The translations under genes were made by a program, and so were the position numbers. From an uncultured bacterium (GTDB lineage Bacteria; Bacillota; Clostridia; Oscillospirales; Acutalibacteraceae): a stretch of 7,817 bases of DNA. The DNA is taken from contig CAJMOI010000092.1 in assembly GCA_905215105.1 (NCBI GenBank), positions 1-7,817 on the forward strand. Direction: 5' to 3'. Shown piece after piece: positions 1 to 6,530 of this stretch; position 1 is the stretch's first letter; each line of letters starts with the position of its first letter. The notes under the pieces were generated by a model. The model saw nothing but the letters and a program-made list of their open reading frames with translations. It did no database searches and was not told the DNA's origin.

Positions 1-23
1 GGCGGGAGCCGCCCGCCTGTTTT
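1..23 (+). terminator. Probable intrinsic terminator of an upstream gene
   Basis: GGCGGG (1-6) pairs with CCCGCC (12-17) over a five-base loop, and TGTTTT follows. The stem may continue to the left of the window. It probably ends the transcript of a gene that lies outside, which would make the rhamnosidase gene the start of its own unit. The T-run is short and interrupted, so the call is moderate. Confidence 0.5.
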
Positions 24-53
24 GCGAAAGCAGTCACATAAGGAGGAGTCATT

Positions 54-2732
54 TTGTATATTGCAAGAACGAAAACCAACCGGATGACCAACCCTCTGGG
101 CTTTGCTCTGGGAGACCCGTCCCTTTCCTGGACGGTGGAGGAAGCTTCCGGCAAAAAACAGCAGTGGGCCCGGGTGGAAGTGGCCGCGGACCCGATGTTT
201 TCCAAGATCCTGTGGGATTCCGGAGAAGCAGACCTGTCTTCCATCGACTGCCCTCTTCCCCTGACCCTTTCCCCCAGAACCCGGTACTGGTGGCGGGTGA
301 CAGTGTGCGCCGACAACGGGGAAACCGCTGTCAGCAAGGCCGCATGGTTTGAAACAGGAAAAATGGATGAACCCTTCGCCGGGGAGTGGATTACTCCCAG
401 TCTGGAAAAGGACGTCCATCCCCTGATGCGCCGGAGCTTTTCCCTGCCGGAAAAGCCGGTTTCCGCCCGGGTTTACGGCGTGGGACTGGGACTGTATGAG
501 CTTTCCGTCAACGGCGAAAAGGCAGGCAACGAATTTCTGGCGCCGGGCTGCACCGCCTGTGACAAATGGGTGCAGCGCCAGACCTATGACGTGACGGAGC
601 TTCTCCGCGCCGGGGAAAACACCCTTGGCGCCATGCTGGGCAACGGCTGGGTCAAGGGCCGGTTCGGCTTTGGCGGAGAACCCGGCAACTTTGAAACCTG
701 TGACCCGGGCACGCCCCGGGAAGTGGTCATTGACCGGTTCCTGCTGCGGCTGGAGCTGCGAGTGACCTTTGCCGACGGCCGGGAGTGGGTACTGGGTACC
801 GATGAAAGCTGGCAGTGTGCCCCTGCGCCGGTGCTGATGAGCAGCATCTATGACGGCGAACTGTACGACCAGCGCCGGGAACTGGCCGGATGGGATACCC
901 CTGAAGGAGACGATCTGGACTGGCTGCCTGTGGAAAAAGCACCGATGAACCGGCCGGTGGCGGAGCCGGAGGACCGTCTGAGCCTGCCCGTGACCCGTCA
1001 CGAAACCTTTACCCCCACCCTGCTCCACACGGAAAAAGGGGAATGGGTGCTGGATTTCGGTCAGGTCATCAGCGGCTGGGTGGAAATGGATGTGGATCTG
1101 CCCAAAGATGCCCTGCTCCGACTGCAATATGGCGAACTGTTGCAGGATGGGTGCTTCTATCGGGACAACCTGCGCAGCGCCCAGTGTGAATACCGGTTTG
1201 TTTCCGACGGAAGAGCGGCCCACATCCGGCCTCACTTCACCTTCTACGGCTTCCGCTATGTGAAAGTCACCGGCTGGCCCGGCGAAAAGCCTGACCCCAA
1301 TGCTTTCACCGCCTGCGCCCTCTACTCCGATCTGGAAGAAATCGGCACGCTGGAAACCGGCAACGAGAAGGTCAACCGGCTGATTCTCAACGCCAGATGG
1401 AGCCAGAAGGACAACTTTGTGGACGTGCCCACCGACTGCCCCCAGCGGGATGAGCGCATGGGCTGGACCGGCGACGCGCAGATTTTCTGCTCCACTGCCG
1501 GATTTGTCATGGACTGCGCCGCTTTTTATGACAAGTTCTGCCGGGATATGTGGGAAGAACAGAAGGTAGCCGACGGCTGTGTGCCCCATGTGGCGCCGCT
1601 GCTGGTGGATCTGGGAGAAGGCGCCCGGGGTGCCTGCGGCTGGGCAGATGCCGGTGTCATTGTGCCCTGGAATGCATATCTGTACAACGGCGGTGTGGAA
1701 AAGCTGCGGCAGCATTTCCCGGCCATGAGAGCCTGGCTGGAATGGCTGCGGCGAGAGGATGCTTCCACCGGAAACACCCGGCTGCGTCAGGTGGTGCAGT
1801 TCCACTATGGTGACTGGCTGGCATTGGACGGCCCCCGCTATGGATTGGACCCGGAGGCCGTGATGGGCGGCACGGACATCACCTATCTGTGTTCCGTGTA
1901 CTATTTCCGCTGCGCTCAAATTGTTTCCAAGGCGGCCGGTGTGCTGGGTGAAACCGAGCTGTGCCGGGAATATGACCGGCTGGCCGGAGAAATCCGAGAA
2001 GCCATTCAGCGGGAATACTTTACCGCTACAGGCCGCTGTGCCGCTGCAACCCAGACCGGTCTGGTGCTGGCGCTGCAATATGATCTGGTGCCTGAGGGCT
2101 TTGTGGAAAAGAACCTGCACGAATTGCAGGAGATGCTGAAAGGGACCAACATGCACCTGAAAACCGGTTTTCTGGGAACGCCGGTGCTGTGCCGCGCCCT
2201 TTCCAAACACGGAGACAGCCAGTCCGCCTATACGCTGCTCTTACAGGAAGACCTGCCCAGCTGGCTGTATGAGGTGAACATGGGCGCAACCACCATTTGG
2301 GAGCGGTGGAACTCGGTGCTGCCCGACGGAAAAATCAGCGGTACCGGCATGAACTCCATGAACCACTACGCCTATGGCTCCATTGTAGAATGGATGTATC
2401 GGGATATGTGCGGCCTGAATCCGGTAGAGGCCTGCCCGGGCTTTGCAAAGGTGGATCTGTCCCCCAAACCGGACGCCCGTCTCGGAAAAGCCTTTGCTTC
2501 CGTGAACACCCCTACGGGCCGGTATGAGAGCGGATGGGAAGCGGTGGAAAACGGCTTTGCCTATCGGTTTGCCGTGCCCTTTAACGGAGAAGCCCATCTG
2601 GTGCTGGAAAACGTGTCGCTGGACCGTCTGACCGTCAATGGCGTGGCGGCGGCGGAAGCCGGGATTTCGGCACAGCAGGAAGGGAACCGGGTCACGGCCA
2701 TTCTTCCCGCTGGCAGCTATGTGATTCAGTAA
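54..2732 (+). CDS. Alpha-L-rhamnosidase, glycoside hydrolase family 78
   Basis: An inverting glycosidase that releases terminal alpha-L-rhamnose from rhamnosides such as plant glycosides or rhamnogalacturonan fragments. The 892 residues match the usual length of the multidomain family. In order: a fibronectin-III-like N-terminal domain (about 12-102), the rhamnosidase N-terminal beta domain (about 108-290), a concanavalin-like domain (about 310-420), the (alpha/alpha)6 catalytic barrel (about 430-770) and a C-terminal beta domain (about 780-892). The family motif DCPQRDERMGWTGDAQ is at residues 461-476; by family comparison E467 is the likely general acid, and E750 in GATTIWERW the likely general base. 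There is no signal peptide or membrane segment, so it should act in the cytoplasm on imported oligosaccharides. The start is TTG at 54, chosen because AGGAGGAG (41-48) sits correctly before it. No clear terminator follows the stop. I regard it as host DNA next to the conjugative element. The family is certain; the exact substrate is not. Confidence 0.95.
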   Translation: MYIARTKTNRMTNPLGFALGDPSLSWTVEEASGKKQQWARVEVAADPMFSKILWDSGEADLSSIDCPLPLTLSPRTRYWWRVTVCADNGETAVSKAAWFETGKMDEPFAGEWITPSLEKDVHPLMRRSFSLPEKPVSARVYGVGLGLYELSVNGEKAGNEFLAPGCTACDKWVQRQTYDVTELLRAGENTLGAMLGNGWVKGRFGFGGEPGNFETCDPGTPREVVIDRFLLRLELRVTFADGREWVLGTDESWQCAPAPVLMSSIYDGELYDQRRELAGWDTPEGDDLDWLPVEKAPMNRPVAEPEDRLSLPVTRHETFTPTLLHTEKGEWVLDFGQVISGWVEMDVDLPKDALLRLQYGELLQDGCFYRDNLRSAQCEYRFVSDGRAAHIRPHFTFYGFRYVKVTGWPGEKPDPNAFTACALYSDLEEIGTLETGNEKVNRLILNARWSQKDNFVDVPTDCPQRDERMGWTGDAQIFCSTAGFVMDCAAFYDKFCRDMWEEQKVADGCVPHVAPLLVDLGEGARGACGWADAGVIVPWNAYLYNGGVEKLRQHFPAMRAWLEWLRREDASTGNTRLRQVVQFHYGDWLALDGPRYGLDPEAVMGGTDITYLCSVYYFRCAQIVSKAAGVLGETELCREYDRLAGEIREAIQREYFTATGRCAAATQTGLVLALQYDLVPEGFVEKNLHELQEMLKGTNMHLKTGFLGTPVLCRALSKHGDSQSAYTLLLQEDLPSWLYEVNMGATTIWERWNSVLPDGKISGTGMNSMNHYAYGSIVEWMYRDMCGLNPVEACPGFAKVDLSPKPDARLGKAFASVNTPTGRYESGWEAVENGFAYRFAVPFNGEAHLVLENVSLDRLTVNGVAAAEAGISAQQEGNRVTAILPAGSYVIQ

Positions 2733-2769
2733 AAAGAATTAGCCCTTTGAGATTTCACCACCTTCCGAG

Positions 2770-2856
2770 AGGCGTTATCGGGTGTTATTAAAGCCCCGGA
2801 AATCCTTGAAAATACGCCAATTTATCCATGTGAAGGCGTTATAGGCTGTTATCGAA
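2770..2856. repeat. 23-bp imperfect direct repeat, candidate recombinase-binding sites at the element end
   Basis: Copy 1 (2770-2792) and copy 2 (2834-2856) agree at 19 of 23 positions and start 64 bp apart. Each copy contains GTTAT twice at exactly 10-bp spacing (2774 and 2784; 2838 and 2848), so both motifs face the same side of the helix. This lies between a host-type gene and the first gene of the conjugative element. Arrays of this sort are used as arm sites by tyrosine integrases, but no integrase is in the window, so the role is inferred. ACGCC (2814-2818) and GGCGT (2835-2839) also form an inverted pair. Confidence 0.45.
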
Positions 2857-2911
2857 CATTACCGCATTTTTAGGGCCTCACGGACGCTCATGAGGGAAAA
2901 ATTAAGGGCAA

Positions 2912-3073
2912 AACACAGGGAACGACAAGAGAATGAAGTGGCAAAGAGAACTGTCGTGATGTGTGCCAGGCTCCGCCGGAGCCTCCCCTGTGTGAAGCCG
3001 GACAACTGAATATAGCGGCTCTTGTGAGCCGATGGATTGACGGACATTAGTGTTTCTGCTGATGTCCGTTTTT
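2912..3073 (+). ncRNA. Candidate structured RNA with three-way junction and terminator
   Basis: Within a stretch of 415 bases lacking a convincing gene, the + strand can fold as follows. An outer stem ACACAGGG (2913-2920) pairs with CCCTGTGT (2986-2993) and encloses two inner stems: ACGACA (2922-2927) with TGTCGT (2952-2957), and AGGCTCC (2968-2974) with GGAGCCT (2978-2984). A separate hairpin CGGCTC/GAGCCG with loop TTGT follows (3016-3031), then the terminator at 3040-3073. All stems are perfect Watson-Crick pairs. The fold could be a free small RNA, a leader of parB, or a DNA structure such as part of an origin of transfer. I do not recognise a named RNA family and found no convincing promoter. 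Confidence 0.4.
3040..3073 (+). terminator. Intrinsic terminator ending the structured region
   Basis: ACGGACAT (3040-3047) pairs with ATGTCCGT (3062-3069) and is followed directly by a run of T to 3073. AG (3049-3050) and CT (3059-3060) can extend the stem past one mismatch. Any transcript that enters from the rhamnosidase gene or starts in the intergenic region should stop here unless antiterminated. Confidence 0.65.
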
Positions 3074-3094
3074 CTATGCCCAAAATCAGATGCG

Positions 3095-3123
3095 AAGGAG
3101 GTTCCGGGCTGGGCCTCCTTTTT
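3095..3123 (+). terminator. Second terminator or attenuator directly before parB
   Basis: AAGGAGG (3095-3101) pairs with CCTCCTT (3114-3120) over a 12-base loop, and the T-run extends to 3123. It ends only 10 bases before the parB ribosome binding site (GGAGGT, 3134-3139). The left arm is itself a Shine-Dalgarno-like sequence that the hairpin would hide. Together with the terminator at 3040-3073 this makes two stops in tandem ahead of the operon, which fits attenuation or antitermination control. Confidence 0.6.
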
Positions 3124-3147
3124 GCGTCTCAATGGAGGTGAGAAGCA

Positions 3148-4065
3148 TTGAGCGACAAGCCCGCGTCACCTGCCAGGGGACGAAAGAAAACCGCCCCGCC
3201 TACCCAGCAGCCACCCCAGGAAGAAGTGGTGGTCCGCCTGCCGCTGACCGACCTTCACACATTCCCGGACCATCCTTTTCAGGTGCGGGACGATGAGGAA
3301 ATGCGGGAGACAATCCAGAGCGTCAAAGAGTATGGCGTGATTGTCCCTGCCATCGTGCGGCCCCGCGAGGAAGGCGGCTATGAGATTGTAGCCGGACACC
3401 GGCGCAAATACGCCTGTGAGCAGGCCGGTCTGGACACGATGCCGGTTCTGATCCGCAACCTGGACCGGGACGCCGCCACCATCATCATGGTGGACAGCAA
3501 CCTTCAGCGGGAGAACATCCTGCCCAGCGAAAGGGCCAAGGCATACAAGATGAAGCTGGAGGCCATCAAGCGGCAGGGCGCACGAAACGATTTGACTTCG
3601 CCGAAAATTTCGGCGAAGTTGAGAAGCGATGATGAGATCGGCCAGCAGATGGGTGTCAGCGGCGATACCGTCCGCAACTATATTTCCCTGACGAACCTGG
3701 TCCCGGAGCTGATGCAGATGGTAGACGAGAAAAAGATTGCCCTTTCCCCCGCCTATCAGATTGCGGCTCTCAAGCCGGAAGAGCAGCAGATGCTCGTCAC
3801 TACGATAGACTATGAACAGGCCACCCCGTCACTCTCCCAGGCCCAGCGGATGAAGAAATTCAGCCAGGCCGGGCGGCTCAATGAGGACAGTATGCTGGCA
3901 ATCATGTCCGAGGAAAAGAAGCCGGAGAAGTTCAGTCTGACCTTTGACGGGGAACGCATACGCAAGTATTTTCCAAAATCCTATACGCCCCTGCAAATGG
4001 AGAACACCATCATCAAGCTGCTTGAGGCATGGCAGAAGAAACGCCAGCGCAGCCAGGAGCGATAA
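3148..4065 (+). CDS. parB: ParB/RepB/Spo0J-family partition protein
   Basis: A DNA-binding CTPase-type partition protein of 305 residues, expected to bind a centromere-like site and help keep the excised element in the cell. The N-terminal ParB domain (about 27-120) shows the GHRR box (83-86, within GHRRKYA), the equivalent of the GERR nucleotide-binding motif, and NLQREN (118-123). A helix-turn-helix lies at about 160-180 (DDEIGQQMGVSGDTVRNYI). The C-terminus (about 280-305) is basic and helical. The first 25 residues are a Pro/Lys-rich tail. The start is TTG at 3148, supported by GGAGGT at 3134-3139, eight bases away. No parA lies in front, as would be usual for a partition operon. A 25-bp palindrome interrupts the gene at 3595-3619 without breaking the frame. 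The family is certain; partition as opposed to transcriptional regulation is inferred. Confidence 0.93.
   Translation: MSDKPASPARGRKKTAPPTQQPPQEEVVVRLPLTDLHTFPDHPFQVRDDEEMRETIQSVKEYGVIVPAIVRPREEGGYEIVAGHRRKYACEQAGLDTMPVLIRNLDRDAATIIMVDSNLQRENILPSERAKAYKMKLEAIKRQGARNDLTSPKISAKLRSDDEIGQQMGVSGDTVRNYISLTNLVPELMQMVDEKKIALSPAYQIAALKPEEQQMLVTTIDYEQATPSLSQAQRMKKFSQAGRLNEDSMLAIMSEEKKPEKFSLTFDGERIRKYFPKSYTPLQMENTIIKLLEAWQKKRQRSQER
3595..3619. repeat. 25-bp perfect palindrome inside parB
   Basis: ACTTCGCCGAAA (3595-3606) and TTTCGGCGAAGT (3608-3619) are exact reverse complements around a single central A. The sequence encodes residues 150-158 of ParB, in the loop just before the helix-turn-helix. It may be a ParB or repressor binding site, a mobile palindromic repeat tolerated in a loop, or an mRNA hairpin. 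It does not resemble the classical parS sequence. Confidence 0.8.
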
Positions 4066-4084
4066 AACTGAATACACACAACCC

Positions 4085-4112
4085 GCCGGACAATCCATTT
4101 GCCCGGCTTTTT
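4085..4112 (+). terminator. Terminator-like hairpin after parB
   Basis: GCCGG (4085-4089) pairs with CCGGC (4103-4107), and CAA (4091-4093) with TTG (4099-4101) extends the stem after one mismatch. TTTTT follows (4108-4112). It lies in the gap between parB and the next co-directional gene, 10 bases before that gene's ribosome binding site. Confidence 0.55.
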
Positions 4113-4133
4113 CATTTTCACAAGGAGGTATCC

Positions 4134-4742
4134 ATGTATATCAACACTTTCAAATACACACCGGCAGATGTGGACTGCAAACTTTGCACCGAGTATGTCA
4201 AGAAATTTGGCTGCACCGCCTGCGGCTGCCCTTGGATGGCCGAGCGCATCGAGGCGGGTGTTGTGGGCTATGCAGAGGTGGTCCGGCAGATGTTTCCCCA
4301 CGACAAGCGCCTGATGGCCCGCCTGGAACCGCTGATCCGAGATTTCCCCGGTATGCTCTGGAAGGATGAGCGCCACCGGCAGCGCATGGAGGGTGTGAAA
4401 ATCCACCTGGGCCACAGCAAGCGCCGGGACACGCCTGCTTTCTTTGCGGTCATGTTCCTGTTCACTTCCGATGAGGACATTTACCGCCGCGCCGGAAACT
4501 GCCTGTGCAGGCGGGGCGCAGAGTTCGACTATGCAAGGCTCCATGAGATTTCGCCCCACGATTACACCCTCTATATCGCTGCGCGGGGCATCTACACTAA
4601 CGCAGGCGGCCTGACAACCCGTGACCTGGCGGATGCCGAAGTTGTAGACGCTGCGGCACTCCGCATGATCGTGAACGCCCTGCTTATCGCCCGGTATGGC
4701 TGTGCGGTCCTGGATATTCACGAAAGGGGGCGCAAGGCATGA
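4134..4742 (+). CDS. Conserved-type hypothetical protein with N-terminal cysteine cluster
   Basis: I do not recognise a named family. The protein has 202 residues. The start is ATG at 4134, because AAGGAGGT (4122-4129) precedes it; an in-frame ATG at 4029 would overlap parB and has no such site. The N-terminus carries five cysteines, C15-x2-C18-x8-C27-x2-C30-x-C32, followed by PW, a spacing able to hold a metal such as zinc. The rest is mixed alpha/beta with many Arg, His and Asp residues and a stretch rich in aromatic and hydrophobic residues at about 100-112 (AFFAVMFLF). There is no signal peptide. It shares a four-base ATGA overlap with the next gene, so the two are probably translated together. 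Its place between parB and rep suggests an accessory maintenance or regulatory role, which is inference only. Confidence 0.8.
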   Translation: MYINTFKYTPADVDCKLCTEYVKKFGCTACGCPWMAERIEAGVVGYAEVVRQMFPHDKRLMARLEPLIRDFPGMLWKDERHRQRMEGVKIHLGHSKRRDTPAFFAVMFLFTSDEDIYRRAGNCLCRRGAEFDYARLHEISPHDYTLYIAARGIYTNAGGLTTRDLADAEVVDAAALRMIVNALLIARYGCAVLDIHERGRKA

Positions 4743-5008
4743 AACCTCTGCATCTCCCGGTGGAAGGCCACGACCTGCTGGCTGTGGAACGGTTCAAGGA
4801 CGATACCCGGCACATGGCGGAATTTCTCATCCTGTCCACCCACTGCCCCCTGGGGCGCAGGGGCCAGTATAAGCGGCTGTTTCTGACCGAGGACGAGTAT
4901 GCCCGGATGCGGTCCCTGGAACGCCAGGGCCAGCTTCAGATCCGCCGCCACGCTGCAATCATCGAGGGGCATATCCTGCCCGACAAACCCAAAAAACGCC
5001 GCCATTGA
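4739..5008 (+). CDS. Small basic hypothetical protein of conjugative elements
   Basis: An 89-residue soluble protein whose ATG overlaps the stop of the gene before it (ATGA, 4739-4742), pointing to translational coupling. It has no cysteine cluster of its own (one Cys). Visible features are the central GHDLLAVERFKDDTRHM stretch (10-26), an alternating charged helix in the middle, and a strongly basic tail (KPKKRRH). It resembles the small proteins annotated in Clostridia elements as DUF5720, but I recall that family only loosely and give it as a weak suggestion. The function is unknown; the basic tail would suit nucleic-acid contact. Confidence 0.75.
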   Translation: MKPLHLPVEGHDLLAVERFKDDTRHMAEFLILSTHCPLGRRGQYKRLFLTEDEYARMRSLERQGQLQIRRHAAIIEGHILPDKPKKRRH

Positions 5009-5038
5009 TGGCAGGCTCACCCATAGGAGGATTTAAGT

Positions 5039-5545
5039 ATGGACGCTTATGAAGCATTGAAAGAAACCTTTGACGATCTGTTTCAGCAGGCGGTGGAGGA
5101 AGGCTGCTACACCGAGGACGAGGCCGCCGAGCTGGTGGAAAGCCTGGACATTTACAGTCTGTTGCAGGTGGTCCGCCACAATGCCACAACGGTGTATTCC
5201 TACATCACCCAGGGCAGGCAGGAACGGTCCTTCAACTACCGGGGCGAGGACCTGTTCCGCCAGAAAGCCACCCTGCTGTATGAGGAAACCGACCAGGTGA
5301 CAATGGAGATCGTGGTGGCCACCCGCACCTTGGAGCTGTGGCTCCTGGAAGATATGTCCCTGGCCGTTGTCTCCTGCGTGAGTGTGAACTATGACCATGA
5401 CGGTTACATCACGCAGTACCGCACCATCAAGGATACGCCGGTCATGGACAGTGAGCTGTGCCTGGACCTGGGCGAGCTTGTAGAGGACTTAAACGGGCTG
5501 TGCGGCCCGGTGTATGAACATACCCAGCCGGTCTATGAACCGTAA
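5039..5545 (+). CDS. Acidic hypothetical protein, 168 aa
   Basis: Not recognised. AGGAGG at 5025-5030, eight bases before the ATG at 5039, gives a strong start. The N-terminal third is helical and very acidic (ALKETFDDLFQQAVEEG; the DEAAELVESLD stretch), followed by a region that looks like an antiparallel beta sheet (about 85-135: LYEETDQVTMEIVVATRTLELWLLED and on). There are no membrane segments and no signal peptide. The fold suggestion comes from residue pattern only. It follows the two-gene pair above at a 30-base gap and is closed by a strong hairpin at 5553-5584. High acidity and small size would fit a DNA-mimic or inhibitor protein, but nothing proves that. Confidence 0.78.
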   Translation: MDAYEALKETFDDLFQQAVEEGCYTEDEAAELVESLDIYSLLQVVRHNATTVYSYITQGRQERSFNYRGEDLFRQKATLLYEETDQVTMEIVVATRTLELWLLEDMSLAVVSCVSVNYDHDGYITQYRTIKDTPVMDSELCLDLGELVEDLNGLCGPVYEHTQPVYEP

Positions 5546-5552
5546 CCAGTAA

Positions 5553-5584
5553 GGCGGCTGGCCCCAGGGCCGGGCCGCCCTTTT
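5553..5584 (+). terminator. Strong GC hairpin with TTTT, before the rep gene
   Basis: GGCGGC (5553-5558) pairs with GCCGCC (5574-5579), and inside it GGCCC (5560-5564) pairs with GGGCC (5567-5571), leaving a two-base loop. CTTTTAG follows. It fills most of the gap between the acidic protein gene and the initiator gene. Confidence 0.6.
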
Positions 5585-5602
5585 AGAATGGGAGTGATGA
5601 AT

Positions 5603-6484
5603 ATGGCAGTTTTTCGCGTAGAGCGCACACGGGACTATACCGTGATGAGCAACTACCACCTGAAAGATACCGGCCTGACCCTGAAAGCCAAGGGGCTTCT
5701 CTCCATGATGCTCTCCCTGCCGGATGAGTGGAATTACACCACGCGGGGCCTGGCCTCCATCTGCAAGGAAAGCGTGGAGACGATTGGCAAGACCCTCCGG
5801 GAGCTGGAAAGCGCGGGGTATCTGACCCGCAGGCAGCTCCGGGGCAAGAATGGCCGGATCACCGATACCGAGTACACCATCTTTGAGAAGCCGGTCAAGC
5901 CCCAGCCGGAACCGGCACCGCCAGATACGGCTTCACCAGGTACGGAAAACCCGGATATGGTAAATCCAGATATGGAAACACCAGATATGGCTGTACCAGA
6001 TACGGAAAACCCGCCGCAATTAAATACTAAGAAATCAAATATCCAAAAATCAAATACTCATGGATCAAATACTCATTCATTCTTTCCTTCTGCACCTGCG
6101 GCGGCAGAGACGGACGGACAGACGGAAGTGATGGAGAAACGAGAAGAAATCAGGGATCAGATTGAGTACGAGCATATCTGTAATTCCCTGAACCGAGAAC
6201 AGATAGACGAGTTCGTGGAAATCATGCTGGAAGTGGCGCTGACCAAAAGCCCCACCATCAAGATTGGGCGGGATGCGGAATACCCCACCGCTTTTGTTCA
6301 GCAGCGGTTTGCGAAGATCACCTGTTCCCATATCGAAAAAGTGCTGGACGGTATCCACGAAAACACTACCCGCGTCTGGAACACCAAGGCATATCTGATG
6401 GCGGCGCTGTTCAATGCGCCGTCCTCTCTGGACAACCACTACACGATGCTGGTCAATCACGACCTTTACGGAGGCGGCTCATAA
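5603..6484 (+). CDS. RepA-like replication initiator with winged helix (DUF6017-type C-terminus)
   Basis: A protein of 293 residues of the kind found in nearly all Tn1549/CTn-type elements. Residues 1-85 form a winged helix-turn-helix related in layout to RepA_N and DnaD proteins (FRVERTRDYTVMSNYHL, then LTLKAKGLLSMMLSLPDEW and a second helix pair ending in LRELESAGYLTRRQ). A low-complexity linker at 107-159 is built from five-residue repeats. The C-terminal domain (about 175-293) has the pattern of DUF6017, ending in the NTKAYLMAALFNAP region and VNHDLYGGGS. I chose ATG 5603 because GGGAG (5590-5594) is eight bases upstream; ATGs at 5588 and 5597 are in frame but too close to or before that site. 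The role, starting replication of the excised circle or regulating it, is inferred from family and neighbours. Confidence 0.85.
   Translation: MAVFRVERTRDYTVMSNYHLKDTGLTLKAKGLLSMMLSLPDEWNYTTRGLASICKESVETIGKTLRELESAGYLTRRQLRGKNGRITDTEYTIFEKPVKPQPEPAPPDTASPGTENPDMVNPDMETPDMAVPDTENPPQLNTKKSNIQKSNTHGSNTHSFFPSAPAAAETDGQTEVMEKREEIRDQIEYEHICNSLNREQIDEFVEIMLEVALTKSPTIKIGRDAEYPTAFVQQRFAKITCSHIEKVLDGIHENTTRVWNTKAYLMAALFNAPSSLDNHYTMLVNHDLYGGGS
5921..6010 (+). repeat. Six tandem 15-bp repeats inside rep (pentapeptide PD[TM]xx)
   Basis: Six consecutive 15-base units begin CCAGATACGG, CCAGGTACGG, CCGGATATGG, CCAGATATGG, CCAGATATGG and CCAGATACGG; the last five bases vary (CTTCA, AAAAC, TAAAT, AAACA, CTGTA, AAAAC). 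They encode PDTAS-PGTEN-PDMVN-PDMET-PDMAV-PDTEN. The first ten bases are kept better than the coding need requires at the third codon position, as expected for recent unit duplication or for a bound DNA site. Confidence 0.9.
6020..6079 (+). repeat. Second array of four 15-bp units inside rep (pentapeptide SNTHx)
   Basis: Four further units of 15 bases with a different core (T[TC]AAATA[CT]...) run from 6020 to 6079, encoding LNTKK-SNIQK-SNTHG-SNTHS. The units at 6050 and 6065 share their first 12 bases. The array is AT-rich, in contrast to the GC-rich surroundings, and follows the first array after nine bases. An AT-rich patch next to iteron-like repeats is also the layout of many replication origins. 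Confidence 0.85.
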
Positions 6485-6496
6485 GGGCCGCCTTTT
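6473..6496 (+). terminator. Terminator-like hairpin spanning the rep stop codon
   Basis: GGCGGC (6473-6478) pairs with GCCGCC (6487-6492) over an eight-base loop that contains the TAA stop, and TTTT follows (6493-6496). The left arm codes for the last glycines of the Rep protein. Confidence 0.65.
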
Positions 6497-6530
6497 CTGC
6501 ACCCCGGACATGGGGAGAAAGGAGTTTCGC

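Noticed and set aside
2890..3009. A 39-codon frame rich in Arg and Lys (MREKLRAKHRERQ...) on the + strand of the intergenic region
   Set aside because: It has no ribosome binding site, coincides with the predicted RNA stems, and matches no family I know. The stems explain the sequence better.
3037..3065. Promoter with TTGACG as -35 element
   Set aside because: No acceptable -10 sequence at 16-18 bases, and the hexamer overlaps the terminator stem.
2859..3083. A 74-codon frame on the - strand across the same region
   Set aside because: No ribosome binding site, and composition unlike a folded protein. It lies opposite the structured region and terminator.
3981..4721. A 246-codon frame on the - strand opposite the cysteine-cluster gene
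   Set aside because: Antisense shadow typical of GC-rich coding DNA. The + strand gene has a strong start and coupled neighbours.
5921..6079. CRISPR array
   Set aside because: Units are directly adjacent at 15 bases with no spacers and are translated in frame within rep.
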